Assembly: GCA_900541785.1 (NCBI GenBank)
Contig: UQKY01000060.1
Location: 1-9,402, forward strand
Direction: 5' to 3'
Length of the DNA stretch: 9,402 bases
From: an uncultured Collinsella sp.
Lineage (GTDB): Bacteria; Actinomycetota; Coriobacteriia; Coriobacteriales; Coriobacteriaceae
Shown one piece after another: positions 1 through 6,526 of the stretch. The position numbers and the translations under genes were made by a program. The notes beneath the pieces were generated by a model. That model saw only the letters and a program-made list of their open reading frames with translations. It was not told the DNA's origin and did no database searches. How positions within the stretch are numbered: position 1 is the first letter of the stretch; each line of letters opens with the position of its first letter.

Positions 1-39
1 GAGGAGGGCATTGACCTTTTGGTCATGCCCGACGATTGA
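1..39 (+). CDS. Possible 3' end of a gene entering from the left (partial)
   Basis: The first frame reads EEGIDLLVMPDD and then TGA at 37-39, which looks like an acidic protein C-terminus. The gene would be convergent with dapH, whose stop is 70 bases away. Only 12 residues are visible, so no family can be named. A second plus-strand frame stays open through here, but it continues across dapH as an antisense shadow, so I prefer this one. Confidence 0.35.
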   Translation, partial: EEGIDLLVMPDD

Positions 40-79
40 ACGTCAGATTGCCGCTCTGGGGCGTTTGCAGCGTCGACTA

Positions 80-108
80 GTTACGCGGTTTGGTGAAAAC
101 CGCGTAAC
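80..108 (-). terminator. Hairpin just downstream of dapH, possible terminator
   Basis: A perfect 12-bp inverted repeat (80-91 with 97-108, five-base loop) starts two bases beyond the dapH stop codon. It lies between dapH and the possible convergent gene on the left, a natural place for a shared terminator. No T-run follows it on either strand, so it is not a textbook intrinsic terminator. It may instead mark or protect the 3' end of the operon mRNA. Confidence 0.5.
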
Positions 109-109
109 C

Positions 110-829
110 CTACAGTTGGCGCAGGCCTTCCTCGAGGCCGGTCTTGCTGTCGGTCTTCTCATCGCGCATCTTGATGACGCGGGCGGGGACACCGGCCACG
201 ACGGCACCGGCGGGGACGTCCTCGACGCACACGGCGCCGGCGGCAACGACAGCGCCCTTGCCTACGTGCACGCCCTCCAGGACCACAGCATTGGCGCCGA
301 TCATGACATCGTCCTCGATGATGACGGGCGTGGCGCTTGCGGGCTCCACGACGCCCGCCAACACGGTGCCGGCGCCGATGTGGCAGTTCTTGCCCACGGT
401 GGCGCGACCGCCCAGCACGGCGCCCATATCGATCATGGAACCCTCGCCGATAACGGAGCCGATGTTGATGATGGCGCCCATCATGATGACGGCGCGATCG
501 CCGATCTCGACGCGGTCACGGATGATCGCGCCCGGCTCGATGCGGGCGTTGATGCCCTTAAGGTCGAGCATGGGCACGGCAGAGTTGCGGCAGTCATTCT
601 CGACATCGTAGTAGTCGATGGAGTCGGCATTGGCATCGAGGATGGCCTTGAGCTTATCCCAGTCGCCAAAGACGGTCTTGCCGCGACGGCCGCCGTAGAC
701 ATGTGCGTCGCCCCAGGCAACCTTCATGCCGGGCTTCTCGCGCACGTATAGCTTGACAGGTGTCTTTTTGGGCGCGGTGGCGATGTAGTTGATAATCTCC
801 TGGGCATCCATCTCGGCTGCGTTGCTCAT
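110..829 (-). CDS. dapH: 2,3,4,5-tetrahydropyridine-2,6-dicarboxylate N-acetyltransferase
   Basis: The enzyme uses acetyl-CoA to N-acetylate tetrahydrodipicolinate, the committed step of the acetylase branch of diaminopimelate and lysine synthesis in the cytoplasm. The 239 residues match the DapH layout: an N-terminal DapH domain at about 9-90, then a left-handed beta-helix at about 93-215 made of hexapeptide repeats such as IEPGAIIRDRVEIGDRAVI, VIGEGSMIDMGAVLG and IGAGTVLAGVVEP. The length and the N-terminal domain fit DapH better than the longer succinyltransferase DapD. The ATG at 829 follows AAAGGAG with a nine-base spacer, so the start is well supported. It is the last gene of the minus-strand operon, 39 bases after dapB, and should be controlled by the lysine riboswitch upstream of lysA-dapA. 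Its product needs a later deacetylase, and the divergent M20 gene is a candidate. Confidence 0.93.
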   Translation of the reverse strand: MSNAAEMDAQEIINYIATAPKKTPVKLYVREKPGMKVAWGDAHVYGGRRGKTVFGDWDKLKAILDANADSIDYYDVENDCRNSAVPMLDLKGINARIEPGAIIRDRVEIGDRAVIMMGAIINIGSVIGEGSMIDMGAVLGGRATVGKNCHIGAGTVLAGVVEPASATPVIIEDDVMIGANAVVLEGVHVGKGAVVAAGAVCVEDVPAGAVVAGVPARVIKMRDEKTDSKTGLEEGLRQL

Positions 830-868
830 TTGCTATCTCTCCTTTGGGTGGATTCGGTTGATACCTGG

Positions 869-1609
869 TTAGGCAAACATGACCTGGTCGAACGTATAGA
901 AGCCGGGTTCGCGGGCGACGAGCTTCTGCGCGGCTGCCAGGGCGCCGTTGACAAAGATCTGACGGCTCGTGGCGCGGTGGGTGAGCGTGACCTCCTCGTC
1001 CTGGCCAAAGAAACTCACCTCGTGCACGCCGGCGACGGTGCCCCCGCGCAGCGAGTGCATGCCGATCTCCTTGGGGTCACGCGCGCCGCACATGCCCTCG
1101 CGGCCATAGACGGGGTGGTAGCCTGCCTCGGGTTCAGCTTCGACGACGGCGTCGAGCAACAACTTGGCAGTGCCGCTGGGGGCGTCGACCTTTTGGTTAT
1201 GGTGCGTCTCGACGATTTCGCAGTCAAAGCCGGGCAGCTCACGCGTGGCCTGGGCCACTAGATGACGCAGGGCTGCGATACCGATGGAGTAATTGCCCGA
1301 GTGCATAACGCGGGTGTTCTGGCCCAGCTCACGCAGGCGGTCCATCTGCTCGGGCGTATAGCCCGTGGTGCCTGAGACCAACGCGGCGCCCGTGCGCTCG
1401 ACATAGGCGACGACGGCATCGAAGGTCACGACGTTCGAGAAGTCGATGATAACGTCGGCCGCCGGGGCGCTCTCGAACTCGGACAGATCAAAACCGATCT
1501 GGGCGACGATATCAAAAACGGGCTGCCCGCCGGCGTCGACAACGCCCTCGGCGGTGGTGCGGATGAGCGAGCCCATGCGGCCCGTTCCCATAATGACGGT
1601 CTTAATCAA
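869..1609 (-). CDS. dapB: 4-hydroxy-tetrahydrodipicolinate reductase
   Basis: The enzyme reduces the DapA product with NAD(P)H to tetrahydrodipicolinate, the substrate of DapH. The 246-residue protein begins with a nucleotide-binding fold (VIMGTGRMGS, residues 5-14) and has the linker motif GTTGYTPEQ at 80-88. The catalytic signature ETHHNQKVDAPSGTA at 134-148 carries the His pair, Lys140 and the PSGT substrate loop. It is somewhat shorter than the E. coli enzyme (273 residues), as is common in Gram-positive bacteria. The start is a TTG: the next ATG, at codon 7, would cut off the first beta strand. AGGGAG lies nine bases upstream, inside the end of lysA-dapA. The two genes overlap by eight bases, which suggests translational coupling. 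Confidence 0.94.
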   Translation of the reverse strand: MIKTVIMGTGRMGSLIRTTAEGVVDAGGQPVFDIVAQIGFDLSEFESAPAADVIIDFSNVVTFDAVVAYVERTGAALVSGTTGYTPEQMDRLRELGQNTRVMHSGNYSIGIAALRHLVAQATRELPGFDCEIVETHHNQKVDAPSGTAKLLLDAVVEAEPEAGYHPVYGREGMCGARDPKEIGMHSLRGGTVAGVHEVSFFGQDEEVTLTHRATSRQIFVNGALAAAQKLVAREPGFYTFDQVMFA

Positions 1610-3911
1610 GCAGACCAGCTCCCTTCAGAGCATCGGTAAGTGCGGCTCGCGTGTCATCTGCCATGGGGCACAGCGGCATACGGTAGTTTGCCTCAATCAT
1701 GCCCATCTGGGCGAGCGCTTCCTTGACGGGGATGGGGTTGACCTCGCTAAAGAGGGCATTGATGAGCGGCTGGCCGGCAATCTGGATATCGCGGGCGCGT
1801 GCCACGTCACCGTCCAGATAGGCGCGGCACATGTCGTGCACGAGCTGCGGCTGAACGTCTGCCCACACGCTGATGGCGCCCGAGGCGCCCAGGCTCATGA
1901 GCGGTACGGTAAGCGCGTCCTCGCCCGAGTACATGCGGAAGTCGTTTGACAGCAGGTGGGCGATCTTGGCCGCGTAGGCGACGTTGCCCGAGGCCTCCTT
2001 AATACCCATGATGTTGGGGTGCGCGGCCAGGCGCTCTACGTTGCGCTCGCTGAGGCCGCAGCCACAGCGGCCGGGGATGTTGTACAGGATGCAGGGGATG
2101 TCCACGGCATCGGCGACGGTCTTAAAGTGCTGATAGATACCCTCTTCGTTGGACTTGTTGTAGTAGGGGGTAATGAGCAGCAGGCCGTCGGCTCCCAAGC
2201 CCTGGTAAGTAAGCGACTTGGTGAGCATGGTCTGCGTGGAGTTGGAGCCCGAGCCGGCAATAACGGGGACGCGTCCTGCAACATGCTTGACCACAGCGGC
2301 GACGACGGAGTTGTCCTCGTCATCGGTCATCGTGGCACTCTCACCGGTGGTGCCCAGGGTGAGGATGGCGTCAGTGCCATTTTGCAGGTGGAAATCGATA
2401 AGGCGCTCAAGCGCGTCAAAGTCGACACTGCCGTCCTTTTTAAACGGCGTGACAAGGGCGACGATTGAGCCCTCGAGATTGCGGATATCCATGTTCTTCT
2501 CCTTCGCTTCCGCGATCTGGACGCGTTTGTTCCATTGGGCGGCGACTGCTAGGCGCTCGTCCTGAGCGCGACGACGAGCGCTTTCGGCACGCGATTTGGC
2601 CAGCAGCTCACGGCCGCACGGCAGCACGTCGAGCGTGGCAAAGTAATCGCCTGGGCGCTCGGCGCGGCGAATGAGGTCTGCCGAGCCATCGGGGCGCAGC
2701 AGGACCTCGGCGGAGCGCAGGCGTCCATTGTAGTTGTAGCCCATGGAGTAGCCATGCGCGCCGGTATCGTGGATCACAAGCAGGTCGCCCATGTCGATAT
2801 GCGGCAGCTCGCGATCGATGGCGAACTTGTCGTTGTTCTCGCACAGATTGCCCGTGATGTCGTAGGTGTCCGTGACGGGCGCTGTGGTCTTGTCGTCGCC
2901 ACCCGGCTGACCCATCACCGTAATGTGGTGGTAAGCGCCATACATGGCAGGACGAATCAGATCGACGGCACTGGCGTCCACGCCGATATAGTCCTTGTAG
3001 ATCTGCTTCTCGTGGATGGCCTTGGTGACCAGGCATCCGTAGGGGCCCATCATAAAGCGACCCATCTCGGTGCAGATCGCCACATCGCCCATGCCGGCGG
3101 GGACCAGAATCTCGTCGTAGGCTGCGTGTACGCCCTCGCCGATGGCGTGAATGTCGTTAGCCTGCTGCTCGGGCAGGTAGGGGATACCCACACCGCCGGA
3201 CAGATTGATAAAGGCGACATGTGCGCCGGTCTCGCGCTCCAGGCGCACGGCAAGTTTAAAGAGGATGCGTGCGAGCTTGGGATAGTAGTCGTTAGTGACG
3301 GTGTTACTGGCAAGGAAGGCATGGATGCCAAAATTCTCGGCGCCCTTGGCCTTGAGCATGCGGAAGGCCTCGAAGAGTTGCTCGGTGGTCATGCCATATT
3401 TGGAGTCGCCCGGGTTGTCCATGATGCCGTTGGAGAGCTGGAACAGGCCGCCTGGATTAAAGCGGCAGCTGACCGTCTTGGGGATGGGCCCCGTAACGCG
3501 CTCAAAGAACCCGATGTGGCTGATGTCGTCAAAGTTGACGATGACACCCAGCTTGTCGGCGAGCTCAAAGTCGGCAGCCGGTGTGTCGTTGGACGAGAAC
3601 ATGATGTCGTGTCCCGTGATACCCAGTGAGCGGGCGATCATGAGCTCGGTATAGCTCGAGCAATCGCAGCCGCAGCCGTATTCGTTGAGAATGGAGATGA
3701 GCGCAGGGTTGGGGTTGGCCTTGACGGCAAAGTATTCCTTAAAGCCCGGGTTCCATGCAAAGGCGTCGCGCACTTCTTGCATGTTGCGGCGGATGCCCGC
3801 CTCGTCGTATAGATGAAACGGCGTGGGGAACTGCTCGACGATATGCTCGAGTGTCTCCTTGTCCACAAACGGCTGCTTGGCCGCATATGCCTCGTTGGGG
3901 GTCAATGCCAT
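1602..3911 (-). CDS. lysA-dapA: Fused diaminopimelate decarboxylase (LysA) and 4-hydroxy-tetrahydrodipicolinate synthase (DapA)
   Basis: One 769-codon frame carries the last and the first enzyme of the DAP-lysine pathway. Residues 1 to about 425 are a PLP-dependent diaminopimelate decarboxylase: PLP lysine in FAVKANPNP (Lys64), SGGVG at 238-242, ExGR at 282-285, catalytic CENND at 357-361, and GAHGYSMGYNYNGR at 384-397. The usual GLHCHIGSQ-type motif is GIHAFLASN here, so this is a divergent LysA clade. Residues 426-473 form a charged, Ala-rich linker. From Met474 the protein is a complete 296-residue DapA: GTTGES at 520-525, Tyr610 in YNIPGRCG, and Schiff-base Lys638 in IMGIKEASGN. There is no stop between the domains, but AAGGAG lies six bases before the Met474 codon, so a separate DapA may also be made. 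The ATG at 3911 has a modest GAGG ten bases upstream. It is the first gene of the operon, with dapB overlapping its end, and is controlled by the lysine riboswitch in its leader. Confidence 0.9.
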   Translation of the reverse strand: MALTPNEAYAAKQPFVDKETLEHIVEQFPTPFHLYDEAGIRRNMQEVRDAFAWNPGFKEYFAVKANPNPALISILNEYGCGCDCSSYTELMIARSLGITGHDIMFSSNDTPAADFELADKLGVIVNFDDISHIGFFERVTGPIPKTVSCRFNPGGLFQLSNGIMDNPGDSKYGMTTEQLFEAFRMLKAKGAENFGIHAFLASNTVTNDYYPKLARILFKLAVRLERETGAHVAFINLSGGVGIPYLPEQQANDIHAIGEGVHAAYDEILVPAGMGDVAICTEMGRFMMGPYGCLVTKAIHEKQIYKDYIGVDASAVDLIRPAMYGAYHHITVMGQPGGDDKTTAPVTDTYDITGNLCENNDKFAIDRELPHIDMGDLLVIHDTGAHGYSMGYNYNGRLRSAEVLLRPDGSADLIRRAERPGDYFATLDVLPCGRELLAKSRAESARRRAQDERLAVAAQWNKRVQIAEAKEKNMDIRNLEGSIVALVTPFKKDGSVDFDALERLIDFHLQNGTDAILTLGTTGESATMTDDEDNSVVAAVVKHVAGRVPVIAGSGSNSTQTMLTKSLTYQGLGADGLLLITPYYNKSNEEGIYQHFKTVADAVDIPCILYNIPGRCGCGLSERNVERLAAHPNIMGIKEASGNVAYAAKIAHLLSNDFRMYSGEDALTVPLMSLGASGAISVWADVQPQLVHDMCRAYLDGDVARARDIQIAGQPLINALFSEVNPIPVKEALAQMGMIEANYRMPLCPMADDTRAALTDALKGAGLLD
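2490..2504 (-). promoter_or_regulatory. Internal ribosome binding site and ATG for a separate DapA
   Basis: On the minus strand AAGGAG (2504-2499), six bases and then ATG (2492-2490) form a near-ideal start inside the lysA-dapA frame. The same bases encode the linker residues KEKN and the first Met of a full-length DapA. Initiation here would give a standalone 296-residue DapA beside the fusion. Confidence 0.65.
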
Positions 3912-3921
3912 GTCCCGTAAA

Positions 3922-3980
3922 CCTCGCTATCCAGACGGCGCCATCTGCGCATCGAATCCGCATGGCGTGGACCCAATGTC
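3922..3980 (-). promoter_or_regulatory. Expression platform of the lysine riboswitch
   Basis: The 3' strand of P1 (CGCTATCCGG, 3989-3980) can pair over ten positions, one of them G-U, with CTGGATAGCG at 3934-3925. That second segment lies directly before the AGG of the lysA ribosome binding site. This pairing excludes P1. Its distal part also overlaps a short GC-rich hairpin (3932-3947, CAGATGGCGCCGTCTG on the minus strand), so two alternative folds compete. There is no T-run, so a classical intrinsic terminator is not visible and control of translation or a factor-dependent mechanism is more likely. The switching direction is inferred from the family, not shown here. Confidence 0.55.
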
Positions 3981-4140
3981 CGGATAGCGCTCCCGCATTG
4001 CTGCAGACAGTCCTGTGGGTGTTTCCCACAGGCCCACCAGGTTGTTCGTGCCCGAAAAGCCCAGTTCGGCGGGTTTCGCCTCCCCACGGGGTCAAAGCCT
4101 GCCGGCTCACCCGCGGTTCTTCGTGCCCGCGCCTCTATCA
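3981..4140 (-). promoter_or_regulatory. Lysine riboswitch (L box) aptamer
   Basis: Read on the minus strand, the leader of lysA-dapA carries the conserved landmarks of the lysine riboswitch in order. They are GATAGAGGCGCG at the 5' end (from 4139), GTGAGCCGGCAGG, GGCGAAACCCGCCGAA, CTGGTGGGCC, then AGGACTGTC, and finally GGAGCGCTATCC near 3982. The first and last elements pair as helix P1 (GATAG with CTATC). Family knowledge: lysine binding stabilises P1 and turns off lysine synthesis or transport genes. The position, between the predicted promoter and a lysA-dapA-dapB-dapH operon, fits exactly. I cannot run a covariance model, but the motif order and spacing make this assignment strong. Confidence 0.93.
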
Positions 4141-4150
4141 AGTGGTAACG

Positions 4151-4179
4151 ACCCTACCATGTTGCACTTTACCAAACAA
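4151..4179 (-). promoter_or_regulatory. Candidate promoter of the lysA-dapA-dapB-dapH operon
   Basis: On the minus strand TTGTTT (4179-4174), 17 bases and TAGGGT (4156-4151) form a weak sigma-A-like promoter. Transcription from about 4144 would begin only a few bases before riboswitch helix P1, which supports the placement. The -10 box is poor, matching three of six consensus bases. Confidence 0.4.
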
Positions 4180-4196
4180 GAGTATTCGTATATAAC
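4168..4196 (+). promoter_or_regulatory. Candidate promoter of the M20 amidohydrolase gene
   Basis: TTTACC (4168-4173), a 17-base spacer and TATAAC (4191-4196) match the housekeeping pattern with a good -10 box. The start point would be near 4203, leaving a leader of about 87 bases. The -35 box abuts that of the predicted lysA promoter, so the two divergent promoters would interlock. Confidence 0.5.
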
Positions 4197-4289
4197 GTTT
4201 AAAAAATGCAGGGATATGCTGGAAACATGTGCGCCACAATCCTGTATCACAATAAGTTGCAACAGATGTGCCTCACGAAGGGATCCTCT

Positions 4290-5477
4290 ATGACCGAGCT
4301 CCAAGAACTCCGTCGCTATCGACGCGATCTCCATCGCATTCCGGAGCTCGATTTCTATCTTCCTCAAACCATAGCCTATATCGAGGGCGTGCTCGCTTCG
4401 CTTGCCTGTGAAGTGACCCATCCCTGCCCCAGCTGTGTTTGTGCTTTCTTCGACGCTGGCACGGGCGCCGCGCATGCCACGGCGATTCGTGCCGATATGG
4501 ATGCGCTGCCCATCGCGGAAGCGACGGGAGCGGCCTTTGCCTCAACCCATCCCGGCAAGATGCACGCTTGCGGACATGACGGACACATGGCCATGGCGCT
4601 TGCCGCCGCGACGTATGTCGACCGTACGATTCGCGAGCATCCGGGCGCCATTAGGCGCAATGTTCTCTTTGTGTTCCAGCCGGCCGAGGAAACGACCGGT
4701 GGTGCCAATACGGTATGCGAGAGCGGTGTGTTCGAGCGCTATGGGGCCGACCGCATTTTTGGCTTCCATGTGTGGCCCGATCTGCCCGCCGGCAAGTTGG
4801 CGAGCTGCCCCGGTCCGCTGCTAGCGCGTTCGAGCGAGACGCACATTCATATTCACGGGACGAGCATCCATATCGCTAAGACCTATGGCGTTCCGGTCGA
4901 GGAGTCGCACGATGCAGCGCTGGCGGCTGCCAAGTTCTTGGTTGCCGAGCGCGAACTGATGGACGAGCTGGGCACCGACGAGCCCTGTATCGGCAAGTTT
5001 GGTCTGCTGCAGGCCGGTACCGTCTGCAATGCGGTGGCGGGGGAGGCCCATGTTGCCGGCAGCCTGCGTGTGTTTACGGACGACATGTTCGACCGTGCGC
5101 GCGAGGGCGTACGTCGCGTGCTTGATGAAGCATGCGCTGCAACGGGCTGCACGTACGATCTCGACTTTGCCGAGGGCTATCCGCCGGTCGACAACGACCC
5201 CGAGTTGTTTGCCTGCATTGCGCTTGCCTTGTCCGAGCTGCAACTTGTGGACGAGCCGCTGCTGATCGCCGAGGATTTCGCGTTCTATCAACGCCATCTG
5301 CCGGGCGTGTTTTTCCTGCTGGGCACGGGTATGCCAGAGGACCAAGACAACCCGAGTGATTCGGATGGCTGTCCCGCCTATGCCACAAGCGCTCTGCATA
5401 CCGATACCATGCTCTTTGGCGAGGAAATTCTGCTCAAAGGCCTCGATGTCTACAAACGATTGTTTCTGCTTGGTTAA
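4290..5477 (+). CDS. M20-family amidohydrolase, candidate N-acetyldiaminopimelate deacetylase
   Basis: This is a 395-residue cytosolic metallo-hydrolase of the M20D type (N-acyl-amino-acid amidohydrolase, YkuR/HipO-like). Visible features, numbered from the ATG at 4290, are RRDLHRIPELDF at 8-22, RADMDALP at 67-74, and the metal ligands Cys94 and His96 in HACGHDGH. Others are the acidic pair Glu133-Glu134 in QPAEET, His160 in GFHVWPD, and a late His370 in SALHTD. The dimerisation-domain motif is HGTSIHIAKTYG, not the usual GKGGHAAYPH type. The start at 4290 is chosen over 4206 because AAGGGA lies six bases before it, the N-terminus then matches the family, and 4206 would fall at the predicted transcription start. 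It is divergent from a dapH-containing operon that needs an N-acetyl-DAP deacetylase, which makes that role attractive. A broader aminoacylase role remains possible. Confidence 0.88.
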   Translation: MTELQELRRYRRDLHRIPELDFYLPQTIAYIEGVLASLACEVTHPCPSCVCAFFDAGTGAAHATAIRADMDALPIAEATGAAFASTHPGKMHACGHDGHMAMALAAATYVDRTIREHPGAIRRNVLFVFQPAEETTGGANTVCESGVFERYGADRIFGFHVWPDLPAGKLASCPGPLLARSSETHIHIHGTSIHIAKTYGVPVEESHDAALAAAKFLVAERELMDELGTDEPCIGKFGLLQAGTVCNAVAGEAHVAGSLRVFTDDMFDRAREGVRRVLDEACAATGCTYDLDFAEGYPPVDNDPELFACIALALSELQLVDEPLLIAEDFAFYQRHLPGVFFLLGTGMPEDQDNPSDSDGCPAYATSALHTDTMLFGEEILLKGLDVYKRLFLLG

Positions 5478-5521
5478 TTGGCGAAGGATACCTGCTCTAG
5501 AAAACACGAACAGATGTACGG

Positions 5522-5527
5522 TATAAT
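5522..5527 (+). promoter_or_regulatory. -10 box of the higBA promoter
   Basis: A perfect TATAAT lies 51 bases before the higB start, in an AT-rich stretch between the M20 gene and higB. No good -35 hexamer is seen 16-18 bases upstream, so the promoter may be weak or need other contacts. Confidence 0.55.
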
Positions 5528-5546
5528 AGAGATGTAAGTCTATAGA

Positions 5547-5567
5547 AACGTTTGACGTTATTAACGT
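5547..5567 (+). promoter_or_regulatory. Candidate HigA operator: three alternating half-sites
   Basis: AACGT (5547-5551), ACGTT (5555-5559) and AACGT (5563-5567) are spaced exactly eight bases start to start and alternate in orientation. They form two overlapping palindromes, the second being a perfect ACGTTA-T-TAACGT. The cluster lies between the -10 box and higB, just where an antitoxin would repress its own operon. Confidence 0.5.
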
Positions 5568-5578
5568 AAGGCGATACT

Positions 5579-5860
5579 ATGATTGCATCATATAAAGATG
5601 AAGACACTGAACGCTTCGCAATGGGTGTGCGGATTAGGAAGTTCATTCCTTTTGAGCGGGTCGCCTTGAGGAAGATTCGCCAACTGCAGATCTGCGCTTC
5701 GCTTGATGATCTTCGCGTTCCGCCAGGCAATCGTCTTGAAGCGTTGAAGGGCGATCGCGCTGGTCAATATAGCATCCGTGTTAATGAGCGCTATCGGGTC
5801 TGTTTTGAGTGGAGACAGGGGATGGCTTGGAATGTCGAAATCGTCGATTATCACAAGTGA
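5579..5860 (+). CDS. higB: HigB-type toxin of a type II toxin-antitoxin system
   Basis: The 93-residue protein fits the HigB/RelE-fold family, whose members are usually ribosome-dependent mRNA endonucleases. Recognisable parts are the central LRVPPGNRLEALKGDRAGQY (45-64), the strand SIRVNERYRVCFEW (65-78), and the family-typical C-terminus VEIVDYHK, with His92 the likely catalytic residue. The ATG has AAGG seven bases upstream. Its 3' end overlaps higA by 29 bases, and the toxin-before-antitoxin order is characteristic of higBA. Expression is probably autoregulated through the half-sites just upstream. The gene is full length and shows no disruption, so it may be active. Confidence 0.9.
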   Translation: MIASYKDEDTERFAMGVRIRKFIPFERVALRKIRQLQICASLDDLRVPPGNRLEALKGDRAGQYSIRVNERYRVCFEWRQGMAWNVEIVDYHK

Positions 5861-6173
5861 TGAGACCGCGCCCGATTTGCTGTCGCCGGTGACTCCTGGT
5901 GAACTTCTCAAAGAGGAATTTCTTGTTCCTATGGGCATTTCTCAATATCGCCTTGCTAAGGAGACCGGAATTCCGGCACAGCGTATTGGGCAGATTATTT
6001 TGGGAAGGCGTCGTGTTACGGCTGACACCGATCTTCGCCTTTGCCGCTACTTTGGCCTAACGGATGGCTATTGGCTTCGCGCTCAGATGGCGTTTGACCT
6101 CGAGGCAGAGAAGAGGCGCATCGAGCCGGAGCTGGATAAGATTGTTCCCGTTCAGCGGGCCGTTGCGTTGTAG
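5832..6173 (+). CDS. higA: HigA-type antitoxin, XRE-family DNA-binding protein
   Basis: The 113-residue protein has the HigA pattern TPGELLKEEFLVPMGISQYR at 21-40. It then runs into a helix-turn-helix (SQYRLAKETGIPAQRIGQII, about 37-56) and the DLRLCRYFGLTDGYWLRAQ helix typical of this family. It should neutralise HigB by direct binding and repress the operon. I chose the ATG at 5832 over the upstream in-frame ATG at 5778: the shorter protein has the usual length, and the 18 extra residues would be encoded entirely within higB. A GGGG run lies about ten bases before the ATG. The stop overlaps a GTG that could start the next frame, but a better ATG lies downstream. Confidence 0.88.
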   Translation: MSKSSIITSDETAPDLLSPVTPGELLKEEFLVPMGISQYRLAKETGIPAQRIGQIILGRRRVTADTDLRLCRYFGLTDGYWLRAQMAFDLEAEKRRIEPELDKIVPVQRAVAL

Positions 6174-6202
6174 TGCTCAAAGATATTGAGGTTGGAGTGA
6201 CG

Positions 6203-6526
6203 ATGGAACGACGCCGACAGACTGCCGTGTATAGTCCGGGTGGATGCGGGTGTGGCTTGCTGCTGATTCCGGTCATCGTCGTGAGCGTTGGCTTGATGTT
6301 TGTGCTTGCCGGGCTGGCCGCAGCGGCGCTCGTGCTGCTGATTGTGGCTATTGGCGTGACGATTTGGCTCTGCCGCAATCGCGAGCAACGTCGTGCCGAC
6401 GGCAAGACCGATGTGGGATGGATTGTCTTTTTGGTTACCGCCTACCTGTTGAGCATCGGCTACCTTGTGTTCTTTGTTTTGCTGCTCGTTAGCACCTTTA
6501 CCGGGGAATCCGTCACGGTGGGCTAG
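6203..6526 (+). CDS. Small membrane protein of unknown function
   Basis: I do not recognise a family. The 107-residue protein has a basic N-terminus (MERRRQ), a Gly/Cys-rich patch GGCGCG at 13-18, and a long hydrophobic block at about 19-57 that could form one or two membrane spans. A short charged loop NREQRRADGKTD follows at 59-70, then another span at about 72-97. The Arg-rich segments suggest that both the N-terminus and the loop are cytoplasmic. The ATG at 6203 follows GGAG with a five-base spacer. A longer version from a GTG at 6173, overlapping the higA stop, is possible but less likely. It is only 29 bases after higA, so it may be co-transcribed with the toxin-antitoxin pair. Confidence 0.7.
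   Translation: MERRRQTAVYSPGGCGCGLLLIPVIVVSVGLMFVLAGLAAAALVLLIVAIGVTIWLCRNREQRRADGKTDVGWIVFLVTAYLLSIGYLVFFVLLLVSTFTGESVTVG

Noticed and set aside
6..30. Hairpin with a four-T loop and one bulged T near the left edge
   Set aside because: It falls inside the likely coding end at 1-39, has no T-run after it on either strand, and the longer hairpin at 80-108 is better placed as a terminator.
11..751. Long 246-codon plus-strand frame
   Set aside because: It is antisense to dapH for almost all its length, is rich in Asp/Gly/His/Ala repeats typical of the reverse of a hexapeptide-repeat protein, and has no ribosome binding site.
2754..3629. 291-codon plus-strand frame inside lysA
   Set aside because: It is an antisense shadow of the LysA domain, whose catalytic motifs are unambiguous on the minus strand.
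3912..4200. T-box leader as an alternative to the lysine riboswitch
   Set aside because: The conserved T-box sequence before an antiterminator and a specifier loop are not seen, while the lysine riboswitch landmarks are present in order.
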